64,000 nt of DNA from Opisthorchis felineus (GCA_004794785.1 SJOL01001950.1:54370-118369); one strand, 5' to 3'. Counted from the first letter of the stretch, positions 49,601-58,787 are shown. Numbers and translations are program-made. The notes: generated by a model from the letters alone, not told the origin.

Positions 49601-49708
49601 AACAACTTGTAGAACGGTTCACATAATTTTGAAGAACTTCGCCCAACTTATTAAACACACTCTTGACGGCCCCGCTCCTCCAGGTGTGGATCTCATGCGA
49701 GAAGAAAG
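16196..49708 (+). CDS. KATNB1: Katanin p80 WD40 subunit B1 (multi-exon gene, last exon not placed)
   Basis: This is the regulatory subunit of katanin, which targets the p60 AAA ATPase to microtubules and centrosomes. Eleven exons are joined as 16196-16214, 18344-18595, 19489-19589, 22472-22597, 25069-25323, 29089-29367, 41076-41463, 42833-42900, 47599-47882, 48290-48364 and 49592-49708. They total 1964 nt, about 654 codons, close to the length of vertebrate KATNB1 before the missing end is added. All introns are GT-AG and all phases agree. The order of domains is a short N-terminus (MKAWKLQ), WD40 repeats (residues about 8-345), a Ser/Pro/Thr-rich linker, and con80 with the hallmark sequence [12 protein letters not shown]. 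The family assignment comes from exon-by-exon resemblance to KATNB1 recalled from general knowledge, not from a database search. The introns are filled with transposons but no exon is broken. Confidence 0.93.
16861..16938 (+). repeat. Single arm of the foldback repeat
   Basis: TATAAACGAGAGATTGAGCT and GAGTCTCTTATCAAAACC with ATTCGTATGCAGATGAG match the right arm of 26255-26334. It lies in KATNB1 intron 1, about 650 bp after exon 1. Confidence 0.7.
17547..17905 (+). mobile_element. LINE-B 3' end, truncated
   Basis: This repeats the LINE-B C-terminal tail ([19 protein letters not shown] against [18 protein letters not shown] at 45961) and the 3' UTR. It ends with GGTTGTACGGCAGTGAACC, an ATC-GGTGTTGAACACTGAT palindrome and an ATG microsatellite. 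It lies in KATNB1 intron 1. Confidence 0.82.
18344..18595 (+). CDS. KATNB1: KATNB1 exon 2, WD repeats 1-2
   Basis: The acceptor is CTAAACACAG and the donor is GTAATT. The exon encodes the first two blades, including [22 protein letters not shown] and [16 protein letters not shown]. These correspond closely to the first p80 repeats. The exon enters in phase 1 and leaves after one base of the next codon, which is completed to Ile in exon 3. Confidence 0.95.
19489..19589 (+). CDS. KATNB1: KATNB1 exon 3, WD repeat 3
   Basis: The exon runs from acceptor TTGTCTCCAG to donor GTGAGA. It encodes [20 protein letters not shown] and then a GS-IDTFVK strand, the third WD blade. Length is 101 nt and the exit phase is 0. 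Confidence 0.93.
20368..20600 (+). mobile_element. tRNA-like SINE-3 copy
   Basis: The head GGTTGGCGCAGTGGTTAGCG is a good A-box and GAGTTCGACCCCCGG a good B-box, spaced as in a tRNA, followed by about 150 bp of unrelated body and TTTAATAAACATG. No cloverleaf acceptor pairing is evident, so it is taken as a SINE and not as a functional tRNA gene. Confidence 0.6.
20660..20990 (-). mobile_element. SINE-2 copy
   Basis: On the minus strand this has a leader (GAATAATTTCACAAGATGAG), a tRNA-like part (GTGGCCGAACGG and GTTGCCGGTTCGAA) and a body ending GAACGAAATCTCAGTTG. The same order is partly repeated at 39440-39650 and 53240-53450. Confidence 0.65.
21703..21736. repeat. AT/TG dinucleotide microsatellite
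   Basis: A short AT run passes into a TG run within KATNB1 intron 3. No adjacent retroposon is recognised. Confidence 0.75.
22472..22597 (+). CDS. KATNB1: KATNB1 exon 4, WD repeat 4
   Basis: The exon runs from acceptor TTCATTTTCAG to a GT donor and is exactly 42 codons. It encodes LWDVSRKGC, the GH-dipeptide segment YRGHSGGV and [19 protein letters not shown]. The SRKGC and FSPDGKW motifs are characteristic of the p80 family. Confidence 0.95.
23080..23125 (+). repeat. LINE-B 3' remnant
   Basis: TTTTGGTTGTACGGCAGTTG is followed by a diverged palindrome (ATCATTTTCAACACTGA). Only this short 3' portion is recognisable. Confidence 0.55.
24149..24300 (-). repeat. SINE-2 fragments
   Basis: TGACAACTTCTCAGATGAAA and CTCATCCTGTGAAATTATTC match 20941-20988, and CAATTGGGATTTCTGCTTGT matches the other end of SINE-2. 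The middle is missing and the order suggests two joined partial copies. Confidence 0.55.
25069..25323 (+). CDS. KATNB1: KATNB1 exon 5, WD repeats 5-6
   Basis: The exon is 85 codons between acceptor ACTGCTCAG and donor GTAAAT. It encodes [18 protein letters not shown], a second blade with [15 protein letters not shown], and a third partial blade with [10 protein letters not shown]. The DRT-R-FDLE-F pattern is conserved in animal p80. Confidence 0.95.
26158..26334. repeat. Foldback element with 80-bp inverted arms
   Basis: Arms 26158-26237 and 26255-26334 are inverted copies of each other, roughly 80-85% identical by eye, separated by a 17-bp loop. The outer ends are CGACGAATACACTC and its partner. 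No coding potential is seen. Single arms occur at 16861-16938 and 39006-39083. Confidence 0.85.
27304..27514 (-). mobile_element. SINE-1 copy with perfect 10-bp duplication
   Basis: This is a copy of about 211 bp flanked by CTGGTGTGTA at 27294-27303 and 27515-27524. The tail is a long mixed AAT/ATG microsatellite (27306-27340), consistent with slippage during SINE insertion. The head reads CTCGAGATAGCTGTGATTAA on the minus strand. Confidence 0.9.
28483..28760. repeat. Possible solo LTR
   Basis: About 278 bp runs from TGTCACGTGGGGGCTACG to GTCACAACA, with TG/CA ends and an internal TATAAATACAG and CCATAAAGG. No target-site duplication and no second copy are visible in the window, so this is only a candidate. 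Confidence 0.25.
29089..29367 (+). CDS. KATNB1: KATNB1 exon 6, end of the WD40 propeller
   Basis: The exon is 93 codons after a polypyrimidine tract and CAG, ending at donor GTGAGT. It encodes the last blade ([37 protein letters not shown]) and the start of the acidic, Gln-rich linker. The segment corresponds to the VGW-to-VVDL stretch that ends the p80 propeller. Confidence 0.92.
30500..31070 (-). pseudogene. LINE endonuclease fragment
   Basis: The minus strand, read across several frames, gives [17 protein letters not shown], then [10 protein letters not shown], then [19 protein letters not shown] and a degenerate version of the GDMNAQVG box. These are the successive motifs of the endonuclease in LINE-A and LINE-B. 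The fragment is isolated and lacks an RT. Confidence 0.7.
31579..31750 (+). mobile_element. SINE-1 copy, diverged
   Basis: The head reads CTCGAGATGACCCAGTAATC, followed by TGACCGGAAGGTCC and a diverged body (GGCAACTCGGCAG). It ends GAACGATTGATT. It lies in KATNB1 intron 6 on the gene's own strand. Confidence 0.82.
33176..33313 (-). mobile_element. SINE-1 copy nested in LINE-A (plus copy)
   Basis: The copy has the body and tail of SINE-1 on the minus strand and stops at GGTTTGAACC, so the A-box half is missing. It interrupts the LINE-A linker between endonuclease and RT. Confidence 0.82.
33882..34060 (+). mobile_element. SINE-1 copy nested in LINE-A (plus copy)
   Basis: This is one of the best-preserved copies: CTCGAGATGGCTCAGTGG, GTGGTTCGAATCCGACC, CCTGTCTAAGCTTAGGCAAC and a T-rich tail after GAACGA. 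It splits the LINE-A reverse transcriptase coding region. Confidence 0.87.
34123..34701 (+). pseudogene. LINE-A reverse transcriptase remnant
   Basis: Frame 34123-34410 encodes [18 protein letters not shown], which keeps the first catalytic aspartate, and then runs out of frame before the YADD box. Frame 34420-34701 encodes the C-terminal domain. In-frame stops and shifts make it non-coding. Confidence 0.82.
37300..37380 (-). repeat. LINE-B 3' remnant with partial duplication
   Basis: A CATCATCAT tail is followed on the plus strand by CATCAGTGTTGAGACTGATG (37324-37343) and a doubled GCTTCACTGCCGTA / GCTTCGCTGCCGTA. It is a minus-strand 3' end in KATNB1 intron 6. Confidence 0.65.
39006..39083 (+). 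repeat. Single arm of the foldback repeat
   Basis: AAACGAGAGATTCAGCTGGG, TTCCAGGTGAGTCTCTCG and TTTGCAAATGAGTGTATTTC match the right arm of 26255-26334 closely. A SINE-1 tail-like fragment follows at 39087-39112. Confidence 0.75.
39440..39650 (-). mobile_element. SINE-2 copy
   Basis: It shares GAGATTTCGTC, CCGCAACCTTCTGGCCAGTG and GATCGTTCGGCCAAGAGCCG with 20660-20870. On the minus strand the tRNA-like B-box appears as GGTTGCGGGTTCAAAAC. Confidence 0.62.
40632..40692. repeat. AAT microsatellite
   Basis: Roughly 20 AAT units occur, with TGTC and TGTGAC interruptions at the two ends. It lies near the end of KATNB1 intron 6, about 380 bp before exon 7. It may be the relic of a retroposon tail. 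Confidence 0.85.
41076..41463 (+). CDS. KATNB1: KATNB1 exon 7, Ser/Pro-rich linker
   Basis: The exon follows acceptor TTTCCCGTAG. It encodes an acidic and Ser/Pro/Thr-rich linker containing [20 protein letters not shown], which matches the conserved EDYNEIF-P motif of p80 linkers. The donor placed here (GTAGGG, after 41463) is non-optimal but gives the phase needed by exon 8. If it is not used, the frame reads 14 more codons and stops at 41505-41507. Confidence 0.85.
42833..42900 (+). CDS. KATNB1: KATNB1 exon 8, linker
   Basis: This is a 68-nt exon between acceptor TTCTATTCAG and consensus donor GTAAGT. Only one frame is open; it encodes a Ser/Pro-rich stretch ending RLASDDVLT. It fits between exons 7 and 9 in phase, and ASDDVL resembles the ASDFL motif just before con80. 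Confidence 0.7.
44309..44857 (+). pseudogene. LINE-B endonuclease domain
   Basis: A 182-residue open frame covers most of an AP-endonuclease-like domain: [38 protein letters not shown] and [14 protein letters not shown]. In the last motif GDMNAQVG is expected, so the catalytic aspartate is replaced by glutamate. The frame ends at 44855-44857, while the homologous sequence appears to go on in another frame. Confidence 0.82.
45439..45780 (+). pseudogene. LINE-B reverse transcriptase N-terminal remnant
   Basis: Two frames alternate here. The pieces include [32 protein letters not shown] and, beyond 45740, IIVPIF and ECGNH, the usual order in RTE elements. The conserved fingers and palm with catalytic residues are absent. 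Confidence 0.7.
47599..47882 (+). CDS. KATNB1: KATNB1 exon 9, first part of con80
   Basis: The exon follows acceptor CTATTCAG and ends at AG|GTCGGT. It encodes the start of the con80 domain: [36 protein letters not shown] and [12 protein letters not shown]. These match the IRKGHD, TVRAVW and SVVVDLLNI blocks of p80. con80 binds the N-terminal domain of katanin p60. Confidence 0.94.
48290..48364 (+). CDS. KATNB1: KATNB1 exon 10, con80
   Basis: This is a 75-nt exon between acceptor TTCATTTTAG and donor GTACGT. It encodes [20 protein letters not shown] and SKYS, matching the LWKLDLCTTVLP-to-SKYES helix pair of con80. It enters and leaves in phase 2. Confidence 0.93.
49592..49708 (+). CDS. KATNB1: KATNB1 exon 11, con80
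   Basis: This is a 117-nt exon from acceptor CATCTACAG to donor GTAAGT. It encodes [20 protein letters not shown] and [11 protein letters not shown], which correspond to the YVQTGC-to-VGVDISREER segment near the end of p80. About 35-45 residues should follow in a final exon that I could not place securely. Confidence 0.92.
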
Positions 49709-51229
49709 GTAAGTGGATGCGTCCAATGTATTGCACTTCTCACTGTTTGAAGTTTCCAGCACTGATACTCTGGCATCAATGCTTTTTGACAGAATTCGCT
49801 CACATCTGATATACTCGCATAAGTTCACGCGCTTAATTTAATGAGTTTACTAAGGACGCGGCTGGTGCCACAAAGGTTCTAGGCTATTGTAATGGCTTCG
49901 CCGAAAGCTATCGCTTGTTCGTCGAACCCGTGGCAACAGTGACTGTTCGCCAACTCCGTTTCCAAGAGCAGTTGTTGAGGCCTTTTCTCGTACCCTTGGT
50001 GATCCGCCTTCGACATACGCGACTTTGACCACCGAACGAATAGCTTACAATCCTATTGTCCAGACCAGTTCTTAATCAGAGGGATTTTCCTCGGAAGAAC
50101 TTTAAGAGTGCAAGGAGATGGAAGTCCCATCTTGTAGAAGAATAACTGTTTTTGTGCAGTTTTTTGTTTCTTCCTTTAGCTACCTTCTCTTGCCCGATAT
50201 TTATGACAGATGTAGGGTCAGGGCATGCAAATTGTCACCTTTTTTATGGCTGCAAAATAATAGTCAGCTGCGCTCTGTGTGCATGGAATTAATTGTTTCG
50301 TCTGTGTTTTCGTTACACTTGTACTACAGCTGTACGTATTACGTTTGAGTGCTGTACAATGTCACAAAGATGTCTTGTAGGCTTCCACCCTCTAACCCTA
50401 ATCGACTGACGGTTGATGGTAAACCTCCATAAGGAACGAATAGCTGGAACGACCTCACCAGAGAACGAAAATGCGGTGCGAAGGTTGCAGGGGCTTTCTT
50501 CTACCGGGTATGATTCGTTCTGACCAGCCGTTGATTTGTTCTGGCAACTACACGGGAGTAGTTTGGCCGTTTATGCCTACTATAGCTATCTGTCTCAGCA
50601 AGGAAATGATAATAACGGAAAAGCTGTTGTATAGAACCCCTTCCTCACGTGCAACCACTTGGGAATGACAAAGTTTCTCCTCTCTGGAGAATGGTTCCTC
50701 TTATGATAGGCGATTAACATAAATCGTCTCGAGCACCTGGTTAACAAAAATTCACGGTTTTCTTTAACCCCTACCCGACCGTAATTAATGGCGCGGTGGT
50801 CAGCGAGTTCGCCGCTACTTGGACTGAGTAAGCCCACATGTTCTCGTACGTGGCCCACCAGTCATTGTGTGTATCTCTGCGCTTTTTCGATGCCAATTTG
50901 GCTGAAGTTACTCAATTTTTATTATTCCCTTAACTTCCGATAGCAGGGTATAGACTATCCCAGAGTATAACAGTGATTCGCCCATTGTCAGCTAGATACC
51001 GACTGCCAGTCGTTATCCTTCGTTTTTCACCAAATGGTATGCTAAATTGGTCTGACGATAAAATTAGCTCATGATCAGTTGTTCTACAATGATTTCACTG
51101 CGATAGCTAACTCACGTTGGTCATCACCTTTGTGTATTTTTCACCTCTTTATCCTCAAACTGTCTGCTACAATCGCCTATCGGTATTCTGTTGTTGTTGT
51201 TTTTTTCATTATTTTGCTACCAGTCTGCC

Positions 51230-51379
51230 TTGTGTGCTACCCATGATTTGTATTCACTCTTGTTTTCAACGGCCCAGCCGGAATTAGCATCTTATTTTCG
51301 GAACACCGCTGCTCCATTTCAGGCAGAGAAAATGTCAGGAATGTATGGATCATTTACTTTCCATACGAACAGCGCTTGA
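51230..51379 (+). other. Possible but unproven terminal exon of KATNB1
   Basis: After a polypyrimidine-rich stretch and CCAG at 51222, one frame reads CLVCY, resembling the CRLCY motif that opens the last p80 segment, but stops three codons later. The adjacent frame continues as HDLYSLLFS and ends at 51379, a plausible C-terminal length. The entry phase does not fit exon 11 and a one-base shift is needed, so this may be chance or a pseudo-exon. Confidence 0.2.
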
Positions 51380-53239
51380 AACCAAAGAAGTTGCTTCGCG
51401 AGCCGGACAGTGCGGTCGAGAGCTTGTTGTTCAGTTTCAAACATTATCGTGATAGCCGGCACACTCGGACGCATAATTCTATCCCACTTTCGCCTTTCTG
51501 ACCCGACATGTTGCGCACTGTCATCACTGTGCTTAACGTTCTAGTTCCCCTTCGCTCTCAAGAACCGTTCCTGTACATAAAACGCTTAACTCAATGTTTT
51601 CGTAGGCTCGAATATGTCCGTTTTATTCACCTCTTTCCCGTGTTTCTGAGATCTCGATAATTTTTTTTTTCAATTTCCACCCGGTTTTGTCTTTCATTAG
51701 AACCTTTTTCTGAAGTACAGTGCAAAATATGTCAACGGATATCCTGGTTAATCTCCCTATGCATTCGTGTATTATCTGCCTCCCGTGTCTAGTGCTCCTG
51801 GCAACTATCTGATGGTTTCTTTCTATGGCTGCCCCTGAAATTAACTGTTATTCTTTTCCTCCATGCTCTCGGTGCCGTATCTCTCGATTGCGTCATCTTT
51901 TGCTTATGAGCCCCTTCATCTTCGATGAATCCTTCGCTGAACTGCTGGTTTTGTGTTGTTGCGCTCAGCGGTGCCTACAGGACAGTGGGTTTCTCAAGAT
52001 GTCATATTTGTACAGTCCGTCACAGTATGGCGGATTATTCAAACTCGGTTTTCGCTGCCTTTGGATCTCACGCAGACCCGCAGTTGAAAAGCAGGTCAGC
52101 TGGTGAGTCCGTCCTTGGGACATTGGGATGTTGAGACATCCGTATCGACAGACACATTTGATAAAACGGTGCGAATCAAGGGTCTGGTTCTAGAATTAGG
52201 TAGTTCGGGTATAGCATAAATGCGAACATTCAATCGGTAACAGCGAATTGTGGCAGCTCGGGGTGTTTTAAAAGACAGGTGTCGGTTGGTGTAGTAGTCT
52301 ATACAATGGGCGGAGAAGGTGTCGCCGAAGAGGTTGCTGGAGGTAGTCAGACCGTGAAGCGCAAAATAATCGAACGGTTTTTAACGCACGTAAACATAGC
52401 AAGCAGGCAGAAGGGTGCACAAACGGCGGTCAGTAGGCGTGCACAGCACTGCAGAAGGTTAGCTCAACGTTTGTGCTATCCTGCGCGCCGTCATCCCGCC
52501 AGGCACGGGCTAACTGCTCTACGGGCAGATAGGAAGGAACGACATTGGACACATTCCAAACAAAGCGAATTCGGACCCATGCTGGGTGATTTGACCTTGG
52601 TCTCCAGTCCGTGATGGAGCCCGCAGCGGGATGAATTGGAGACGCAACTATCGAACTGTCCATCGTATGCACAAACAATTGTTGTCTTTTTTCGCAAAAT
52701 TAGGATACAGAAACGACAGCGAGTAGAAAAATGCTCATTTTTAACTGAACAAATCTCACACTACCTAGATTTCAGCTTATTTTCCCAGTCGATCGTTTTC
52801 TAGTTATCGAAATTACCTTCCAGTCGATTGATCTGGTGATGAACTCAAGTTTTTTTATCCAAAAGCGAAATTGTCAAATTATTAATTTGCTAATTATTAA
52901 ATTGTGATTAACCTACCTGCAGTCTGCAGCCCGTTTTATCATCTGGGCAAGAGGAAATCCACGCGTCCGCTGAATTTCGCATTCACTGCTACAGGGTGGA
53001 GGGACGCTATGCAATCATGCCATTTCGGTATGATCTCATCAGCTACCTCTCCACTAATCACTCATGTTGACCCGTTTACTGTTTGCAAATGTTCCGCAAA
53101 CTTTTGGACGTATGACACGGTGTCTATCGCTGAGGGTTGCTTTCCACAAGCGGTCCGCTAGGCCCAGCTGTGTGATTGTAACCCAATTAGTCGGTTATAA
53201 TCACTAGTAAGTCCGATACTGGTGATAATGCGAGGGCAT

Positions 53240-53455
53240 TTGGTAATTTTTAATTGGGATTTCGTCCGGTCAATGAAGCTAATGTATGCTGGAAAGCCGA
53301 TAAGATCTGTAAAACTGTTTCATTCCTATTGTGAATCACTAGCATTGCGAATCTCACAAAATTCAGAGAATTTCAAGCCCGCAACCTTCCGGCCAGTGGT
53401 TAAACCATTAGTCGCTCGTGGTCGAGCGGCTGAACAACAGTGATAAGCTCTCAGT
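53240..53455 (-). mobile_element. SINE-2 copy
   Basis: It shares AATTGGGATTTCGTCCGGTC, CCGCAACCTTCCGGCCAGTG and CGAGCGGCTGAACAACAGTG with the other copies. It lies downstream of the recognised KATNB1 exons. Confidence 0.65.
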
Positions 53456-56400
53456 TGGACAGAATATAACGCCACTCCTATGATGACGGTATATTGGTTG
53501 TCGATGCATACCCATAGGATGATTGCCTCATTTGCATAGCATAGGGTTGCCAACACAACCGAACATGCAAGGTGCCCAGCGAATAGGTTGGCGGTGCAAC
53601 CTATCATGCACAGCCAACATACCCGTGAATTGTACTGCATTGTTCCAAGATGTGATTGACAGACGTTTGTGTAGATTATTCCATTTCAAATGGAACTAGC
53701 AAATTCTGTGGGCAAACAGCGCATGGTAGATTTAGGATGTAACCATGCCATCTCGCCATTTATAACTTCTCTCAAGAGGACCCTTTGAATAAGGACCAAT
53801 TTTTGATTCCCCAACCTTTTCACTGAAGTACAGGAGAAAATTTCTTTAAATGACCTATCCAGACAAAGTTTGTCCAGCAGCGAATGTGCTGTCTACCGGC
53901 GAGGCTAGCATGCGATCTCCAACGATACGTTTCGCTCCCTCCCTCATTTTCACTCCTTGATAGCTGCTCCCATTACATACCAAATTTATGTATGTTTACA
54001 CTACTCCAGAGGACTGAATTTGCAGGCTGAGGTTCACGAATTCTGCACGCTAAAAGAGAGGCCTTTGGATTATTTACCAAAGAACCACATGGGCTTCGGA
54101 TAGGCATTCCTCTCAGTTCCAGTGTAGCCAATACATTCAGCAGTCGTTCTCTCGACTTCTCAGGACCCCATAGCATCCGTTCAAACGCAAATTTCTTTGC
54201 GCACAATGCTAGGAACGGCCGACCTTGTGGCCGATAGCCACACGAGCGTCTGATGCTTCACAGTGGTTCCGTGGTACAACCGCCCTATCGCCTCTTGACA
54301 ATATTTATCTTCGAACAGTTGCTGGCAGTAACTGTTGAAAGTGGATCGATCAAGTAGGCGTCATCAACTGGCAACAGGCCACTCTTGACCTGTTTGCTAA
54401 CTTCCAACGGTCAAACATGCCCATTTTCAGATTAAACAACATTTTCAGATTAAAGCCCTGCACTAATAGCGTACCACCCCAGTTACCGAGGTTTAAATCC
54501 AAAACCCCATTTAATCACCGTAAACTGTGGACTGAGTAGACTAACAGACAGGCGCATTGACACTATGCTCACCGCAGTAGATGACTTACGTCTCAGTGCA
54601 GTCGGCGCCCATTCATTTACTGAGAACCGCACTGTTCGAGTGAAAGCCGTTGACACGACATACGGCCGAATATACTCGCCTATCGTAAAGTCTTTTGCGA
54701 CTTCCTTGACCCGCTGTTACCATTCGGAGCTTTAAAGCACTAGGCAGTATTGAACTATCCTTCATGCGGACCCCTCACGATGACATGCATGAGAGGAAGC
54801 CCGTGAAAGCTGCCCATTATTCGTTTGGCCGCAGTTAAATTTCTTAGTTCCGCATGAGTCACGGAAGGCAAAATTCGGACCATAAAACACCTCAGCCTCT
54901 ACGTTGAATAAACGAACTCTTGAGAAAAAACATGCAAGAGAGTTTCCAAACCGTTCTTGGAGAGCTGAAGATGTTACAGCCAGGGAGGGTTATTCTCATT
55001 ATTGCCCCTACCTAACTATGACGAAGTTAATTGGCTTCGTCGGAAGGCGAAGCCAACCCATGTCTCTCCAAACGCTTTCCACTCGCAACCCAACCATATC
55101 CAACGGCGTCTCAACTCTTTTAGTAAGCTACAGTGTAGCAGGTAGGTAGGGCGGTTGCATTTCTACCAGATCTGGTGGTTTCTCAAAGCATACATACTAA
55201 TCAATAGATGGAGTTAGGTAGCGTTTCGTGACCGCAATCTAATTTGCATCAGGTTACAACAAATCCGACCAAAAGCGATGAACGTACCAAATGTTCAGTG
55301 ATAAAATGCTACGTGCCCCTGGTGAGCCAAGTCTTGTGGCTCGTAGAATTTGTTTGCCTGTGCATCCTGAAAACCAGCAAAAATATGTGACCATATCATT
55401 TGTCGGCCGACCTCATTCTTGGGTTGTCACATGTCGGAACACCAGTCGTCGTGGAACTTATCTTCATTCTGTTGGACTGAAAGCTGAACCTATTTAATAA
55501 TCCTGAAATGGCTTGGCACAGTGCATTACGACTCCTCAAAAATACGACTGAATCGCTTTTTAAAATTTGATTGTCTTGTTGTTAACTTACCAGAAGACCG
55601 GTTAATTCATTAGTTGAATAATTTCAAATACTTTGATGGTGGTGGTGGTGAAGCACTACCAGAGCTAAACGCTTACAGCCGGAAGTATGATATGATTGTA
55701 TGGCATAACTGAGTCCGCAGACCTCGGAAGACGGATGTTCGTAAGTAAACTTAGGCATTACTGGTGCAAATGGCATTAGGAGAAAAGTACTGCGTCCTAC
55801 CTCAGCAGTGCACGTTCAACAACTTTGGAACCGAACTTAACGAGATGGTAATAATATCCCGAATCACTGTGATCGAAATAAAAATCGTATTCGGTCAGGC
55901 GATGCGGAGCTCACGTAACCAAATGTCTGAGCTGAGATATACGAAAGGGTGCCGAAATAATATCGGACTACGCACAGCAAAATCCGCCGAAACAAACAGG
56001 CGGATTGAATGTAAGTAGTAATCTTGAAAATAACGCTACATTCTGTGATCCATTTCCGCGCCGAGGTGATATCGACAGCGTCAAACTGTGAACAGAACGC
56101 ACCTATCAAGCATCGACACTAAATGTGTGCCTGATTAATTTTAAGCATGCTACCGAATGTATCCTCTGTTTTTCCGCGAATCTTCCAGAGCCATTGAGTC
56201 CGGTTGCGTCAGGATAATTTCCACCATCGTCCAGATCTGTCCTCTCTACACTCCATTTTTACATCCTGAGCTAGGCATCTTGGGCAATGCAATCATTTTT
56301 ATTTAGTGTATCTCCAAGATCCCACTTTATGCTCTTATATGTATTATATCTGTATCTTTTGACATTTTCAGGAAGGTTTTTATTCAGCTTGACGCCTTAT

Positions 56401-57059
56401 TTCTCCTGTAATCTCCAGTTTTACATTGGACGCGATTACATTCCCTCATGGATTCACGGATCAAGATCGAGGCCTTCGCCCGAGCTTCATGGGTCGGTTT
56501 TGTTCTGTGGTGTTTTGTACCTTTCTTTTGCTTTCATTATAACGTTACGTATTTCATCGATTCCATAAAAGTTTTTTGTTTGAATACGCAAAACCACGAA
56601 AACGCGCATTTGTACAATTTACGTACAATACAGGCGTGGTCACGTGCTCTGACTTTCTCTTCTCATTCCACTCGCGCTTACAGCGGTCACTCGCGAGCTT
56701 CATGTGCTAACTCTGGTATCAAAACATTTCAGACTGTCTTCGGAGTTTATGGTATATGAAAAGAAGGGAAGGAAGCAAGACCCCTGGACATCTACGATCG
56801 GATTATTATTTATTCACTGACCTGGGCCAACGACGAGCTATTTTAAAAAGAACAATTCTTAGTGAGTCTGTTCCATTCGACACATTTTATTATTGTGTAC
56901 TCAATTCAGAGTAATAATATTTATTTCTTTGCCACACACTCAACCTAAAGTAGCTTTTTGGGGTACCCAGACCACTACAGTTCACGCCGTTCAGCGGCTT
57001 CTGTTCACCTGAAAGCGACAAGTGAAAGAAGGGAGTAGCACTGCTTTCTAAGTTCTCAG

Positions 57060-57480
57060 TGGTGTGTAGTATGCTTGCCAGCGTGAGGAATTAAATAAAA
57101 ACCATCCAGCGGTGCTTTGAAAGGCATCCTAAATACAACGTCAACAACCATTGGAGGAAGGTTATTCCACGCGCCAACCACTCAAAATGAAAAAAATTGT
57201 TGCCTGATAAAGGTGCGCCAACTGAGGTTGAAAATCCGTTTACCATGCACCCGCCATGAAGTACTTGGGTAAACGATGAAAACCTGTTGATCAAACCTTG
57301 TTCAAACAAGGTGTAAGTAAGTATTAGGTCCCCCGAAGTGGCGATAATCTAAAGGAGAGTTCAAGCATCTCGAGACGCTTTTCATAGTCGACACATTTAA
57401 GGCCAGCAACCAGCTTCGTAGCAGCTCGGTAGAAACGCTCAAAGAGGGTCACCTCCTTCTTGCGTCCTGAAGGACAATTT
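57060..57480 (-). pseudogene. LINE-C reverse transcriptase C-terminal fragment
   Basis: The minus strand reads FERFYRAATKLVAGLKCVDY, EKRLEMLELSFRLSPLRG and, after a shift, LINRFSSFTQVLHGG. This is the familiar (E)RVQRRATKMVxGLKxLxYEERL to RRxRGDLI series of LINE proteins. The frame is broken at 57330-57360. Confidence 0.72.
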
Positions 57481-58430
57481 GATTGGCGTATTCAGAGGGT
57501 GGTCTGACGTAGACCTCACAGCCAATCTTGATGTTTATGCAACCATTGCGAGAGAAGGTGTACCCAGTCATCCAAAGAAGGTAAATCGCCTTTTGAGCCT
57601 ACTTTTATGGTGGAATGAAAATAACATGTTTGAAGAGAGCTGGACACCTAAATCCCTTTTGGTAACTACATTCATGCTGTGTTCTAGTCCATTCTTCACG
57701 AACGACAAAAGCGTTCATTGAGTAACCGCCGAACGTCATATGGACGCGCTTTTCGTCATTCAGAATGCGTGAATGCGGTGAAAGACATCCGTTTGGAGGG
57801 CGCTATAGTTGAATCTCCAAGGCTCCAGGTTGTCCGCATGAAGTAGATATGGACTTGAAAGAGCTTCCGAAAGGTTGCCGACATAGACCGGAATGAGAGT
57901 GGGCCTCATGAATTAATAGTGTAGACCGGAGCAGAAATCAAGTTGGTTGACCCAACTTTAACCTGGGATGTATTGCCCGAGATGGGAATCCTAGGCCAGC
58001 GTTGAATTTTTCTCAAAGAGAAGGCGATTGCTTCGTTTCTTCAGCGATGTCTCGTGCGTGCAAACAGTACAGTTTTGTTTTTTTTGGGGGGTAAGGTCTA
58101 GTATCGTGGTCTGTTTTCTTATGTTTCACTGTAAGATTTCTGATTAAAGGCAGTTGCGGATCTTACGAAATGCCGGTTCGTCATCCAATTACTCCCCAGT
58201 TATATTTTTAAAGGACAGTTGTGGCACCATTTTCAGAGGACGCCAAATGATTTTAGATAGCTTCTGGTTTACTTGAGTTTCCGCTTGTTTCTTTGAGACG
58301 AAAGCTGCATCAGGTTTGTGGGTTTTTCAGACAACTTTCCTATATGTATCATCTACTGACGTTGGTCCCAGTTTATTGCGGCCGAGGAGGAGAAGTCACG
58401 ATGTTCTGTATAGGGTTCTAGGTGCTTGGC

Positions 58431-58787
58431 TTAGTAGCACACGAAATCAGAAGCTGGTACAGGGCGACCATATCTCGGAGGAGCCTCAATTATCACTTGA
58501 TCAACGAAACATCTTTCGTTGGTGATAACCATATCCACCACTGTTTGTAGCTGGCCCGCACGGTATCTAATGGGTGGATAGACATGCTGAGTCCAAGCGC
58601 TCTGTTGAATGACTCGCCAACGCCGATGCAAAATGTCTACTAGATCCGACATCCAGAACCCCATCCAGGAGGCTCTGAGGGCTTTAAAATCACTTATCAG
58701 CAGGAGATGCGTGAGGTGATAGCTGGAGGAGAGTTGCTCAATGGTTCGCATGAGGAACGGATCGTTTACCGCAGACTTGAGTGGCAA
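58431..58787 (-). pseudogene. LINE-C endonuclease C-terminal half
   Basis: A 118-residue frame contains HLLLISDFKALRASWMG, corresponding to LLIGDFNAPxxxW, and YPPIRYRAGQLQTVVDMVIT, corresponding to the PTRxRxGQxxSxLDLVITN motif. Position NA is replaced by KA, so the catalytic asparagine is lost. The end (APPRYGRPVPASDFVCY) is a diverged form of APLGxSDHxVLxFDF. Confidence 0.78.

Larger units (their letters stand above)
49709..57059. other. Downstream region with little recognisable content
   Basis: Apart from the possible KATNB1 last exon (51230-51379) and a SINE-2 (53240-53455), I see only short scattered open frames. None has a recognisable domain. Frame 55291-55497 begins MFSDKMLRAPGEPS and is unassigned. 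Confidence 0.4.
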
